NCBI GenBank assembly: GCA_036245805.1
Contig: BTRK01000004.1
Span: forward strand, 806,001-870,000
Length of the DNA: 64,000 bases
Reading direction: 5' to 3'
DNA from: Pristionchus mayeri
Lineage: Eukaryota > Nematoda > Chromadorea > Rhabditida > Neodiplogasteridae
The translations under genes were made by a program, and so were the position numbers. Each line of letters starts with the position of its first letter. Positions within the stretch are counted from its first letter, which is position 1. Below the pieces are notes generated by a model that did no database searches, was not told the DNA's origin, and saw only the letters and a program-made list of their open reading frames with translations. This document shows positions 46,701-56,785 of this stretch, one piece after another.

Positions 46701-49700
46701 TCAGTTATACCTTGACGGGAATGAATATGATACATCGCGGAATTCTATGTGTAAATCTGCGCTGGATGGGTCCGCTTTGGGTCGCATCGTTGAGTGATCT
46801 TTGATCTGCCGTATTTCTTTCTCTTTCTCTCTCTCTCTCTCTCTCACTCACTCTCTCCTTCTCCTCTCACCTCCTCTATTGTCTCATACACGATGGCTGC
46901 AGCTGCTCTAGCCTTCATCACAGCGAACAGGTGCGGACCGAGCTGGGCTGAGAGAGGAAGAAATAAAGGGGTGCAGGTAGGAGGGGGGGCGGATGAAGAG
47001 GGAGAGGGCGGAGGAACGGAGAATGAGGATGGAGGGAGGAATTATCACAGAAGTCAGGGCAGAAGATGGAGGGGGTGAAGGGACTCACAGAATGAAGAGG
47101 CAGAGGAGAGAGCGAGGAAGGTCACCGCGAATACATCTCCCGCATTGGGAATGCGACCGTTGTGGTAGCTGACTGTCGCCCACCTAAAGGAGGAAGGGCA
47201 ATAGGCCGGATGAAAACTATGACGGTATCCCGTTTTTGATATATCAAAGGCTGCATGACGTCATGGCTCTCATCCCACTTAGTGCCGGAGGGAGAGGGCA
47301 GATAACGAGGGGAGTATGAGGAAGGGGACGGGAAGATGGAAGGAAGAGGATGAGCTAGAGAGGAAAAGGGAGGGGGAGGGAAAAAGAGAAGAGAAGGTGG
47401 TGGAGATCGTGGAGTACTCACCACAGTCCGATGCAGTGGAAGAGGACGTAGAGGAAGTTGGAGAGGGCATCGAGGAATCCTTCGACGATGGCGATGCGGA
47501 GAGAGGGAGAGAGACCAGATTGGAGAATTGATGAGTACTTCTGAAGAGCGATTAGCGGAATAAAGAAATAATTAGGGACACCACGACTGTAGACTTCATC
47601 TAGCCTATTGTAGTCATCAAATTACAGAATTTCTTTGTTCCGCATCTCCCAGGACGCAGGTACTATCGATACCTCGATCATCTGCTTCTGTCCATTGCAC
47701 GATACGACAGTCTTCACATTGAGAATGCTCTCCTCCGAGATGCCAGCCGCCTCTTCTGATATTCTGAGCGACTGCTTAGCAGCATTCGCCGAGAGCTGCG
47801 ATCATAACAGATTAATCGGGGAAAAGATTTGTCATTAGAGTTTTCTTGTTGGCATTGATTACGGAATTCCAATAATGTCAAATTTTTCGTCCAATCATTT
47901 TGCACGATGATTGGTCTGTTCAAAAATTGCGTAACAAATCGGTTGAGTTTCACCGGGATTTTAGATATCTTCTTAATGGAATTCCTATAATTACTGGATC
48001 TCACTTTGGGGATCAGACTGGTCAGAAGGTAGACGGGTCCGGACCAGAAGAGGATCAGGGCAGTTTGCCAGTCGATGATGAAGGAGATCGTGCAGCAAGT
48101 GATGAAGGTAGAGAGGCAACTGAGAGGATGAAGTGAGTGAGAGGAATAGGAAGAGGTTGGACTACGTCAAGCTCTAGACTGATGAGCAGTTGGAGACAAT
48201 CACATGGAAATTACGAAAAGTAAATAATTTACCGTACGAACTCTCCCACTTTCTCGCCCAAACCCTCCTTCATTCGATCGATGTGACTGAAATAGCCAGG
48301 AGTTTTGTCTGCTCTCAGACTTCTTCTCCTATTTCGGAACTACTACTCCTCTTCGACTTCTAACTTCTAATTCCTTCCCTCACCTGCTCAATTGGTTGCT
48401 CAATTCTCCAGTGCTCTTCTCTGATTGGAGTGAATCTCTCGATAAAATTGATCCAATGAATCTCCGCCTGCACTCATTGCCAATCTGCTCGCTCGCCCAT
48501 GTGAAGAGGTAGTTCTGAGAGCAGAGGATACTATGATAGCCAGGTTACGCTTACACACAAGTCGAGCGCGGACCAAACTACTATGCTATTGTCCAGTGTC
48601 ATCCAGTGATACGCAGGTGCTACTCTATTAGGGAAGGGCTAGCACGAAATTTTTAGTTTCATTTATGCCTTCTCTTTTGAGGAGTCATATATTGCGAAGT
48701 TATATGAAATCATTTACCTGCACATACTCTACCACGAGCGCGAACAGGAATATGCCGCCGTAGATGGAAGCCCAACTCCACACTTCCCACAGAAACTCAT
48801 CGTTGCCCACGGGCTGCAATCATTAATCATCAGCCAGGAATAGAACTTGAAATTGGGTAAATGTTCTTAACATTTTCCAATGCTGCCGCTGTTATAATGT
48901 TTATTATTATTTATCACATCAGGCAGTAGTGCTCAGGTGAGGATGGGACCATATTCTTAATAGGCTGCGCTCCACCAATGGGGTCCAATGTGTTATAATG
49001 TTTAGACTGATGAAACTATTTCCCGAATTTCGCATGTTATTCGGAAGGAAAGAAGGAAAGGAGGAGGGAGAAGCGAGATAGGGTGACAGAGCTCTACCTG
49101 CTTCTCTTGGATGTAGATGGTGGCAATTCGGCCTCCCAACCATTGATGGACGGGAGTGATGAATCCGAGGAGAAAAATGAGAAGAGAAGCGAAGAAGTAG
49201 ACGCAAATTACACGGGGAGACGCGAATCGGAACTGAGAATATAGAAATCATAGTTTGAAAATTAGAGTTCGTAATTCTTTCGTCTCTTCATTTTCCACGA
49301 GAGTGTGCTAAAAATGAAGAGATATCGTTTCTCGAACTATATTGAAAATGATAGAATGATTCTAGCTGCTCTATAGATAGAACAAGTTTGCAAATTAACG
49401 GCGATGCGAATTCCGAACTGTACTGAGAGAGATCACAGTCAAACTCTCACCAATTGGAAGAAGGAGACCGGATCGATGTCCTTGAGGTCCTCATCATCTT
49501 CCTCCCTAAGACAACTAGTTAATCTTGTATATCTGTTACAGTCAATGAGAGCCAATGCTAAATATTTGTTGATACGATCACTGAAAAGTTTAATTTAAAT
49601 GGACAACACACGGACCCGTTCAGCAAATCGAGCAACTTCCTGAACCATCCTCGCGAACTGCTCGTTTCTCTTTCTTCTACGAGAGGAGCGGAGGATGAAG

Positions 49701-49713
49701 TTTCTTCCTCCAT
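40725..49713 (-). CDS. P-glycoprotein (ABCB full transporter), copy A
   Basis: About 33 exons assemble into a complete TMD1-NBD1-TMD2-NBD2 protein of about 1,240 residues, close to the usual 1,250-1,300 for this family. ABCB exporters use ATP to move lipophilic compounds out across the plasma membrane, in nematodes often the gut apical face. The start is [20 protein letters not shown] at 49713, just upstream of the first helix region; the end is [19 protein letters not shown] and then SQQQNLH at the stop 40725-40727. NBD1 has [37 protein letters not shown] and VVAHRL. NBD2 has [37 protein letters not shown] and MIAHRL. All catalytic residues are present. Introns range from under 50 bp to about 900 bp, several carrying MITEs or RTE pieces. 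Exact exon edges are read by eye. Confidence 0.9.
41793..41875. mobile_element. Hairpin MITE (family 2) in copy A intron
   Basis: ATAATCGTCTCTTCATCGTA and, further right, the near reverse complement around CACAACGATGTGGCCCGACG enclose CTCTCTCG/CTAGAGAG. It lies in the intron between exons 29 and 30 of copy A. Confidence 0.5.
42239..42415. mobile_element. 177-bp MITE (family 4, copy 1)
   Basis: GGCACTAGGTCGGATGATCA at the left end is the exact complement of TGATCATCCGACCTAGTGCC at the right end; pairing continues through GGTTATCATC. It lies in the intron between exons 28 and 29 of copy A. A shorter relative at 60431-60520 lies in an intron of copy B. No clear target duplication was seen. Confidence 0.75.
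42720..45494 (-). other. Copy A exons 18-27: linker and TMD2
   Basis: Proposed exons: 45325-45494, 45155-45280, 44884-45003, 44676-44837, 44410-44505, 44259-44363, 43451-43564, 43334-43406, 43232-43293, 42720-42860. The first is a charged linker with [18 protein letters not shown], as in P-glycoprotein linkers that are often phosphorylated. Later markers are [60 protein letters not shown] and [20 protein letters not shown]. The intron between exons 20 and 21 is only 46 bp. Confidence 0.8.
43678..44247. mobile_element. 570-bp GC-rich palindromic MITE (Tc1/mariner-like ends)
   Basis: Ends read CAGTACATGCTAATCGCCTT and its complement, each followed by TA (43676-43677 and 44248-44249). Both arms carry an unusual GC-rich block, GGCCGCGGCGGGCCGCGG, and pairing continues inward almost to the centre (left to about 43912, right from about 44030). 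CAGT ends with TA duplication fit a Tc1/mariner-type non-autonomous element. It lies in the intron between exons 23 and 24 of copy A, only about 10 bp from the splice donor. Confidence 0.8.
45597..46805 (-). other. Copy A exons 12-17: NBD1
   Basis: Proposed exons: 46711-46805, 46573-46666, 46433-46528, 46150-46296, 45847-46002, 45597-45717. They encode [14 protein letters not shown], Walker A ([11 protein letters not shown]), [20 protein letters not shown], the Q-loop ([14 protein letters not shown]), the signature [16 protein letters not shown], Walker B with D-loop ([16 protein letters not shown]) and the H-loop ([20 protein letters not shown]). Confidence 0.88.
46815..46860. repeat. (CT)n microsatellite
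   Basis: TTTCTCTCTCTCTCTCTCTC-type run with a CTCACTCACTC interruption in the intron between exons 11 and 12 of copy A. Confidence 0.9.
46871..49713 (-). other. Copy A exons 1-11: N-terminus and TMD1
   Basis: Proposed exons: 49616-49713, 49451-49505, 49098-49232, 48718-48813, 48384-48514, 48233-48286, 48005-48119, 47673-47795, 47422-47540, 47090-47183, 46871-46947. Markers in order: [18 protein letters not shown] (acidic pre-membrane segment), [18 protein letters not shown] (first helix), [20 protein letters not shown] (coupling region), [20 protein letters not shown] (helix 4), [20 protein letters not shown] and [18 protein letters not shown] leading to NBD1. Confidence 0.8.
48904..48990 (-). 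mobile_element. 87-bp RTE 3'-end insertion
   Basis: TTATCACATCAGGCAGTAGT and the following GCTCAGGTGAGGATGGGACC match the terminal RTE sequence seen at 40010-40090. The fragment is flanked by the 14-bp direct repeat TGTTATAATGTTTA at 48890-48903 and 48991-49004. It is an extremely 5'-truncated RTE insertion in the intron between exons 3 and 4 of copy A. Confidence 0.9.
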
Positions 49714-49789
49714 CCTACGAATGGTTCTTTGATCAAATCGAGTGATATCTCGCTTTAAAGAAGGGTGGAAAAGCAAGGAGAAAAAGAGG

Positions 49790-50110
49790 AAAATGATTGT
49801 TTGCGCCCAACTAAACAGCAACGAGCGTGCACGATATTGCACAACGGAGAGAGGGCGAGATGGAGAGGGGCGAAAGAGGGAGGAAAAATGGGAGGGATGA
49901 GAGAATTAGGACAGAGAAGATAATACTGCTGTGAGTCAAGCAGAGATCACAAGCCTCAGACTGGCCGTGATCTGAGGAGGTACAGAAAAGATAAGGAAAG
50001 CGAGTGTTTGCACCCAGAGAAATAGCGTGCACGCGTTGCATAACATTGAGAGAGAGTTAGTGAGGGAGAGACGGAGAGGAGAGTTAGGAGGACCGAGGAG
50101 GGAAGAGACC
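49790..50110. promoter_or_regulatory. Duplicated upstream region of copy A (candidate regulatory)
   Basis: Two imperfect copies about 205 bp apart (from about 49796 and 50003) share GTTTGCRCCCA, GCGTGCACG, TTGCAYAAC and a purine-rich run (GAGAGAGG). They lie 80-400 bp upstream of the copy A start codon. AGATAAG motifs at about 49989 and 50160 resemble GATA-factor sites, which drive gut expression in nematodes. A promoter role is inferred from position only. Confidence 0.35.
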
Positions 50111-51018
50111 GGGGTAGTGAGTCATAGCGAGGAGGGAGAAGCGTGCCAATAGTGTGCTCAGATAAGAGGCGCTAGAGGGAAGGATCACTTTGTGAGTGCG
50201 TCTGAATAGGATACGGACAATCAAAGAGAGCCCCAATCCCTTGCGCCTCCCATTCGCATCCTTCCAACAATCTCCCTCTGAGATCACGATGGGAGTGCAT
50301 GGGGAAGGAAGGGCAGCGATTGAGTATTTTGAACTTGATCGATCGCCGAATCAAACCAGGGGGATCCTCAAGAGAGGACTAGAGCGCATTCTCGACTATA
50401 GTTGTCTTAACAGATTCGGAGAAGTGAAAATCGGATACGATCCATTTTAGTTCTAATGTGCCTACAATTATAGTGAGCGAGTGTTGCCATGTTCCAGTAC
50501 TCCGATGGATCTTCTCTGACAGGAATGCTTCTCGACCACTCTAACCATATTTATTACATTCAATCCTCCCATAACATTCTAATTCCTTCTCAGTTCATAC
50601 TGCGATTTATGAGTGGGTTAAAATGATCACAGATCGGCAAAAATTATATATTTCGCGCTTCACAAATCATCGTAGTCGCATGTTATGGCTGTAGTGGCTG
50701 TTTGCTTAGGATATAAATCAACCTCTCGGTATCGAAGCTTGCCTAGGAAGCATACCACAATTTTCTCCCTAGAGTTCTATCAGATTTCCAGATTTGCGAA
50801 TTGTAGAGTTGCATCACAATCAGTTTATATCAGTTGCTGTCAGGTTTTGCTTGACCATTAAGAAATAGATCAGAAATTCCCCAACACTTACGGTAGCCTC
50901 ATACATATGTCGCTGATATCCTCATGGCAGATTGAACGTTAAATTAGCGCGGATGTGGCGAACTCGTCTTGCGTGGACGCCTCGCCACAGCTTACTTTTT
51001 TTCAAACTTTATTGCAGT
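50111..51018. other. Intergenic stretch between copy A and the receptor gene
   Basis: Between the duplicated upstream block of copy A and the receptor start I see no gene, no transposon ends and no convincing repeats. It must contain the plus-strand receptor promoter, but no element can be named. Confidence 0.5.
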
Positions 51019-54000
51019 ATGGCGTCCCCGCTAATTCTACTCGATTTCATCCATTACCTCGTTTGCTTCACCGGTTTCTGTGCGAATTTCCTACTCCTGA
51101 TTTTCGTTTGGAGAAACACTCCACCGAAGCTGAAGTGGGTCTATTTTTTCTTCTCATTGCAATAAATATAAAAAATAACAAAAACATGCAGATCATACTC
51201 CGTTCTCATCGCTTTCGATACCAGCTTACAATTGTCTACTTGCTTCAACTCTGGTGTACTCTTCACCAGGTGAATAATTCGGAGCGGACACGCTTGTCTT
51301 GCGTTGCCATCGATGTATTATATGGTTATGAAGGGTATGCGAAAATCAGACTTCACTTTTAGTTACAAGGCGAACGGGGTTGATTATAAATATGCTCAAT
51401 TCACTTGCGCTCTCGTCAGGCTTTTGTAGAGAGACTGACGAGAGAGACTACAATGAGTAAACGAACTTCCTTGTTGGACAGACTCCATTGCTATGAAAAT
51501 GACAAGCCGAATTGAAAACATTATTGCCCTTTTAGGCTTATTCATGTCGGTCACGGCTTGTTCACCGTCATATCGGGTCCCGCTCAGCGCATTGGGTATG
51601 GCTACTCAATATCTTTGCAAAATGATAGATATAGAGAGGATATGCGACATTTCCCTCTCATTCCATGCTTACAGTAATATGCAAAGTTGCTAGAAATAGT
51701 AGTCGCACATGCGCCAGTAACAATTTCAATGTTTTCTACACTTCGAAATGAAATTTCGGAGAACAATTGGAATTTAATTTATTCATCGCTTTCGATAAAT
51801 CATCTGTGGATTGCAAAACCTAGTGTGATCGTCTTATTTTTCAAATCTCAAATGAGCGTGAAACAAGGATGTTTTACGATAATTTCACCTCAAAGATCAT
51901 AGATTAGAGACATTTACACCTCACAGATCTCGCGAACTCTGTTCGATGCTCAACTTGATCATGGTGTTCGGGTGGCCGCACTACGCGTGGTTTCTGCTTG
52001 CGTGCTTCGTTTTTCGGTTTGTAAACAGAGAACGGGCAAAGAAAGTTAATTTCATACAGGTACTTCGTGCTACTCAGACATGCTCCCAAATTGAGAACCG
52101 TAGCAGCGCTATCTATATTGATGTCAATTCCTTCGATTGTTTTGATTGTATGCTTTATATTTTTTAGATAGAGAGAGCAAACGTTTGACTTAGTGCTTAG
52201 GATTTTTAAAAAATTTTTCACATCAACCTTTTCGTTGATTCATCGTGTTATCTATTAGGTTGGTCATAAAGTTTTGCGCGATTTCGGACCCCAAGTTTGA
52301 GTTCGTATATTTTATTTTTCTCAAATCGCCACGTATTGCCCTGATGAAGTTATATTGGGACATTTTCGACCTTTAGAAAAATATAGTTGAAATATTCCAA
52401 GTATCTCTACTATGCGAGAAATCAAGATCTGCGTGACTTTGAATTTTTCAGAAAAAATAAGATTTTATTTAAAGTTGCTGTACGTCGCAGATAAATTTTT
52501 AGATGGAGCCTCACAAAGTTTATTAAAAAGCACTAGGCGTACACTACCTAGTTTCAAAAAGAGAGACCTGCCGAATTCGAAATGGGCTTCGTAGAGGTCA
52601 ATGAAACACGGGCACTTAGAAAAATAAGATTTCTATCGAGCAAATCACCTGTTTCGAGGATTGACGCGGGTGACCTCTACCTATGGGCGCTGTCATCAAT
52701 ACTTACATGGTTCTCTATAATATCAATATTTAAGAGCACACTTTCCTTTCTCATCTAAAAAAGTGATATTTGTATCTCAAATATTTTGCAAAGAAAACGC
52801 CAAAAAACCTGACATGGAGGGTCTTCAAGCACGGCTCACCCTTGAAAAAGTAGCGACCTCCACAATATTCCTAAATAGTGAGCGATAGGGCAAGGGTTGT
52901 TCGTTAATTTTAACAGGAAAGTACCGCCCTTCAAACTACATGTCTAGCACAAAAAAGCCTAAAGTGTGTATTTCGATGTTCTAAATTGGGGACCTAAAAT
53001 CCGAAGAACCATGTTCGTGAATGGAGAGCCCCATTACCCCCAAAGGGAATTGTGACTTGTACTGGAAAGGTAGTTCACAATCATGAAAAATTGAAATCTC
53101 ATGAACTGTCGGCATAGATATAGTACTCCAAAACTTATCTTGACAAGTGCCATTAAAACACACATTCGGATTACGCGCATATTTCTAATATGCCCTTTGT
53201 GGCTGGTCAGTCTCAACATGACCAGTACGATATATGCCCAACATACTTTACTACTGTGGTTAAAACTGGGTCCTATCTCAGTTCTAAATGAACAGCTAAT
53301 CCTTTGAAAAGTCAGGTCGTTGATCAACCACATGAAGTTTGGTACATCGCCTTATTCTGTTAATTGATCGGACAGATCTATGATAGTGTACTCTAAAGAG
53401 AGTATAAAAGCCCCTATCTACCACTAAAAGATCTAAGTTGATTGGACAACAACGAACGATTGTAGATGCCAGAATGCACTTTAGTCAAAATCGCGCAAAA
53501 CTTTATGACCAGCCTGATAGCTCAGATTTGGCTATTCTTGACATTCTTACACGTAAACCTTAACAAATATCCTACAAATATGTGAATTAATTCAGGTTTT
53601 GCACATGCAAGTACCGCTCGTATCAGAGGAATATGCACACGCGGCTCTTTTCACTAAATGGCCAGAGTATACAATTAAGGATATGGTTCTAGGCAAGTCT
53701 AAGATTCATCATGAGAAATCGTTCATATCACCGTTGAACCTGTAATTCAAGCACACGAAAGCTGTGACTGTTACAGAGAGATCGTCTGACTCTCTTCAGT
53801 TTGCACGCTCTCTCGCCATTCAGAGAGAGAGTGTGCAAACTGAAGAGCGTGAGACGATTGCTCCTGTTACAGGTATCCCTGATATGCGGAATCCAATCAC
53901 GATAATCGGCACAGCTTATGTCAGCTTGCCAATAGTTATTGTTACTCCAGTGAGTATAAATTACGTGGACGCGTCCAGCTAGCTTTTCTTCTTAGATAGT

Positions 54001-54533
54001 TATGTACATTGGCCGGAAAAATTTATCGATACCTTGATTCCAATGTATCGCATATGAGTAAGAAGACGCGTGTTTCACATCGAGAAATAACTACGGTAAT
54101 GTTGTATTTTTGTATATATTAATGTGATTTTGTAATTCAGGGACTGATCATCCACGCTTGTCTCCCTGTATTGTACTGGGCGGGGGTTGTATGCTACTTT
54201 CTTGGTTAGAATAATGTGATTATAAATAAATTTATGCTTCCAGGAAAGCTGGACATTAAGAATTCATATATCGTCGAGTACGGAATACGCATGGTTAATC
54301 ATAGTTTACAAGATAATATTGGGAAAATCAACAAGATTGTTTCATTTCAGTTCAGTGAAGCGGTAGTCAGCATTTGTCCTCTCATCACCATCTATTTCGT
54401 CCAGCCTTACCGAAGGTGATTTTCCATTGCTTACGTAGACCAGAAATCACCATACGATTCTGGTATCGCACAATATGTCCTATGTACATTGTATTGAATG
54501 ATCGTTTTCTTCAGACATACACTTTTCGAATGA
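51019..54533 (+). CDS. Seven-transmembrane chemoreceptor, Srd/Str-like
   Basis: Exons can be followed from MASPLILLDFIHYLVCFTGF (51019, helix 1) via WRNTPPKLK/SYSVLIAFDTS (joined over 51134-51192, the conserved first loop and helix 2) and LIHVGHGLFTVISGPAQRIG (51536-51594). A helix-4-like NLIMVFGWPHYAWFLLACFV lies near 51950-52020, and an extracellular loop VPLVSEEYAHAALFTKWPEY at about 53600-53690. Helix 5 is ITIIGTAYVSLPIVIVTP (to about 53950), helix 6 IIHACLPVLYWAGVVCYF (54150-54208), and helix 7 ICPLITIYFVQPYRR (54361-54416), whose PYR is the family's C-terminal hallmark. The last exon starts after TTCAG at 54515 and would stop at 54531-54533. Such receptors sit in sensory cilia and detect small molecules. 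The helix 3 exon is ambiguous and one loop exon is uncertain, so pseudogenisation is not excluded. Confidence 0.6.
52255..53517. mobile_element. 1.26-kb mariner-type element with both ends
   Basis: TTAGGTTGGTCATAAAGTTT at the left and the near-perfect complement at the right (with TCAGGCTGG for TTAGGTTGG) form inverted termini of about 33 bp; matching continues through TTGCGCGATTT. Both ends abut TA (52253-52254 and 53518-53519). Length and termini fit mariner. I could not recover a transposase frame on either strand: only open stretches under 100 codons remain, so the copy is dead or non-autonomous. It lies within a receptor-gene intron. Confidence 0.85.
53760..53875. mobile_element. Hairpin MITE (family 2, best copy)
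   Basis: Arms CTCTTCAGTTTGCACGCTCT and GAGTGTGCAAACTGAAGAG are near-perfect complements with an 8-10 bp loop; outer parts ATCGTCTG/GAGACGAT and CTGTTACAG also pair. It lies in the receptor-gene intron directly before the helix 5 exon. It is the least degraded of the three copies seen. Confidence 0.7.
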
Positions 54534-54856
54534 TTAAGATACGGAAAAATATTGCAGAGCAGCTGCATACTTGTTCTTCAATCTCTCAAAAACTGCATCG
54601 ACCACAGTTCTTCCGTCTTTGCATGCATCACAACATGCATAAATCAGTTTCCTAAATGCGAGTATAATAGTTTTTTTTAATGCGAAAACGATATTTTTTA
54701 TTCTTTGCGGATAAGACAAGCGTGTTCGAAAGAGGATTAGATCAGATCCGCGCTGGCATGTGCAAAGATATAAATTTTTGTTAGGACTCTGTGCCGCACA
54801 TTCCTATTTACTGAGAAAAATGTATTTAAATCGGAGTAAGATTGGGATAAACTTAA
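54534..54856. other. Downstream of receptor gene, no gene seen
   Basis: Immediately 3' of the proposed receptor stop. A plus-strand frame stays open to 54655 but reads as low-complexity sequence and is best explained as 3' untranslated region. Nothing else is recognisable. Confidence 0.4.
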
Positions 54857-55025
54857 TACAGTAGCGCCGGAAAGTATTCATACGATTTGATTTTTTCATA
54901 TAACTTTTTCTGCCGTTGACTTAGCAAGTTAGATGTTGTAGCACTATCTATCAAACCCATCGAGGAATACGATGCACATATTGCGTCATCACGTGCATCA
55001 TAACTGATTGCGTAGTGATGACGCA
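54857..55025. mobile_element. Orphan Tc1-like terminus and small hairpin
   Basis: TACAGTAGCGCCGGAAAGTA followed by TTCATACGA has the form of a Tc1/mariner-superfamily left end next to TA. The matching right end was not found in the window. Within it, TTGCGTCATCAC (54979) and GTGATGACGCAA (55014) form a perfect 12-bp-arm hairpin. Confidence 0.5.
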
Positions 55026-55028
55026 ATC

Positions 55029-56123
55029 GAATTTCACTTTTTCAAACAGGCGTTATTCTTACATAGATTTTTTCCAGCTTGCCAAACTTTCTGAAGTTGC
55101 AGATATGACCGAGATCTATCGAGAGTAAAAATTTGAAGTTGCTGCTCGGTCGCACATTGGCTGCAGCCTTGCTGCAAAATCGATGTCAAAAATTAAGATA
55201 TCGACTCATTGTCAAGCTGGAGACTGGTTCAAGGCATCAAAATGATCGTCATCATGAGTCCAGATGATTCTGAGAATATGAGAACAATATCTCAACATTT
55301 GCCCTCAGGGCATGAAAAAATCACTTTTACACGTGACCACTTTTTGGAGATTCATAACTTTTCGGGAGATCTGTTTAAAAATCTGATTTTTGCTTAGTCA
55401 TGTTCATAATGTCGTATATATATGATTCCCAACTTTTTAGAGTGTTTGGATATCTTTCCTGCCCGCGGCGATTGGTTTTCAGAGGCACTTTCGAGTCTTC
55501 GATCCGCTATTTTCGTCTGCACTCTCTCTACAACTGTGCCCAAAGTTATTGAAACATTTCAAAAAGTTGGGAATCGGTTCTCCAGAACATGTTGGACATG
55601 TACATACAATAACACAAGTTTTCCTTAACTTTCCCACAAACTTGTTTTCGAAGGGTCTTGCATTCAGGACCACGGCGCTCATCAGGAAAGCGATCGCGGA
55701 GAGTAGGAAAGATATACAAACACTCTAAAAAGTTGGGAATCATATATATACGACATTATGAACATGACTAAGCAAAAATCAGATTTTAAAACAGATCTCC
55801 CGAAAAGTTATGAATCTCCAAAAAGTGGTCATGTGTAAAAGTGATTTTTTCATGCCCTGAGGGCAAATGTTGAGATATTGTTCTCATATTCTCAGTATCA
55901 TCTGGACTCATGATGACGATCATTTTGATGCCTTGAACCAGTCTCCAGCTTGATCTTAATTTTTGACATCGATTTTGCAGCAAGGCTGCAGCCAATGTAC
56001 GACCGAGCAGCAACTTCAAATTTTTACTCTGGATAGAACTCGGTCCTATCTACAACGTCAGAAAGTTTGGCAAGCTGGATAAAATCTATGTAAGAATAAC
56101 GCCTGTTTGAAAAAGTGAAATTC
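55029..56123. mobile_element. 1.1-kb foldback element
   Basis: Inverted arms of about 440-500 bp start GAATTTCACTTTTTCAAACA at 55029 and end with the complement at 56123. Both arms include the stretches AACAATATCTCAACATTTGC and TATATATGATTCCCAACTTT. The loop (about 55480-55690) is unique. Both arms keep a matching short open frame containing MIVIMSPDDSENMRTISQHL, which may be a leftover of a parent transposon gene. Superfamily is unknown; no clear target duplication. Confidence 0.75.
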
Positions 56124-56631
56124 ATTAGGTTTGGAATGAGCGTAAATTAGGATTGGGGATTTAGTCTGCATTAATCGGGACTTTCAGCCACTCGTCCAAT
56201 ATCTAAAATCATGTACCACAATCCTCGCAACTGCTCCCAAAAAGCGGGCATCTTGAAATACTTTCTTATGATAAATTCAGAAAACAGAACATTAATCCAA
56301 AATTTACACAGGCACCTGACTCATTGCTAGAAATGAGTAGCTCGATGAGATAGACTTTTCTATTGAAAGTAAGGTTCTATCTTTATTCCGCATGGTTAGA
56401 AACGGAAAGAAAGTAAAGACCCACTCGGAAGATTCTAACCCGTTTCTAGTCACCTTCTTGTTGCGCTCGTAAATGAGTAGATAGAAGCTTACTTTCAACA
56501 GCATGGTAATAAGCTCATGCGTCCCAAAATGTCATGTTTTATGGCATCCGCGATTCAGATCCATGATTAGATTACCTTCTCATACACCAATGATACTGAA
56601 GGCATGAAATAGAATGACTTAAAAAAAAGAC
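56124..56631. other. Intergenic stretch downstream of copy B
   Basis: I see no gene or repeat here. Frames near 56304-56504 are short and composition-driven. Confidence 0.5.
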
Positions 56632-56637
56632 TTTATT
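56632..56637 (-). terminator. Candidate poly(A) signal of copy B
   Basis: AATAAA on the minus strand lies about 150 bases past the copy B stop codon, a reasonable distance for a nematode 3' end. Confidence 0.4.
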
Positions 56638-56785
56638 TTAATTAAAATTAGAAACCACTAAGTCGGATTGCAAATTTGTTCTTCGGAATGCCTAATGAAA
56701 ATTAAATGAAAACAATAACATAAAAAAACAATAACATAAATCGACACTAGCAACAAGAATAGGAACAGCTAATGACGCCTTCTAC

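Noticed and set aside
47279..47531. Serine/proline-rich frame antisense to copy A exon 9
   Set aside because: It is driven by a GGA/GAG-rich intron and the opposite strand of a well-supported exon.
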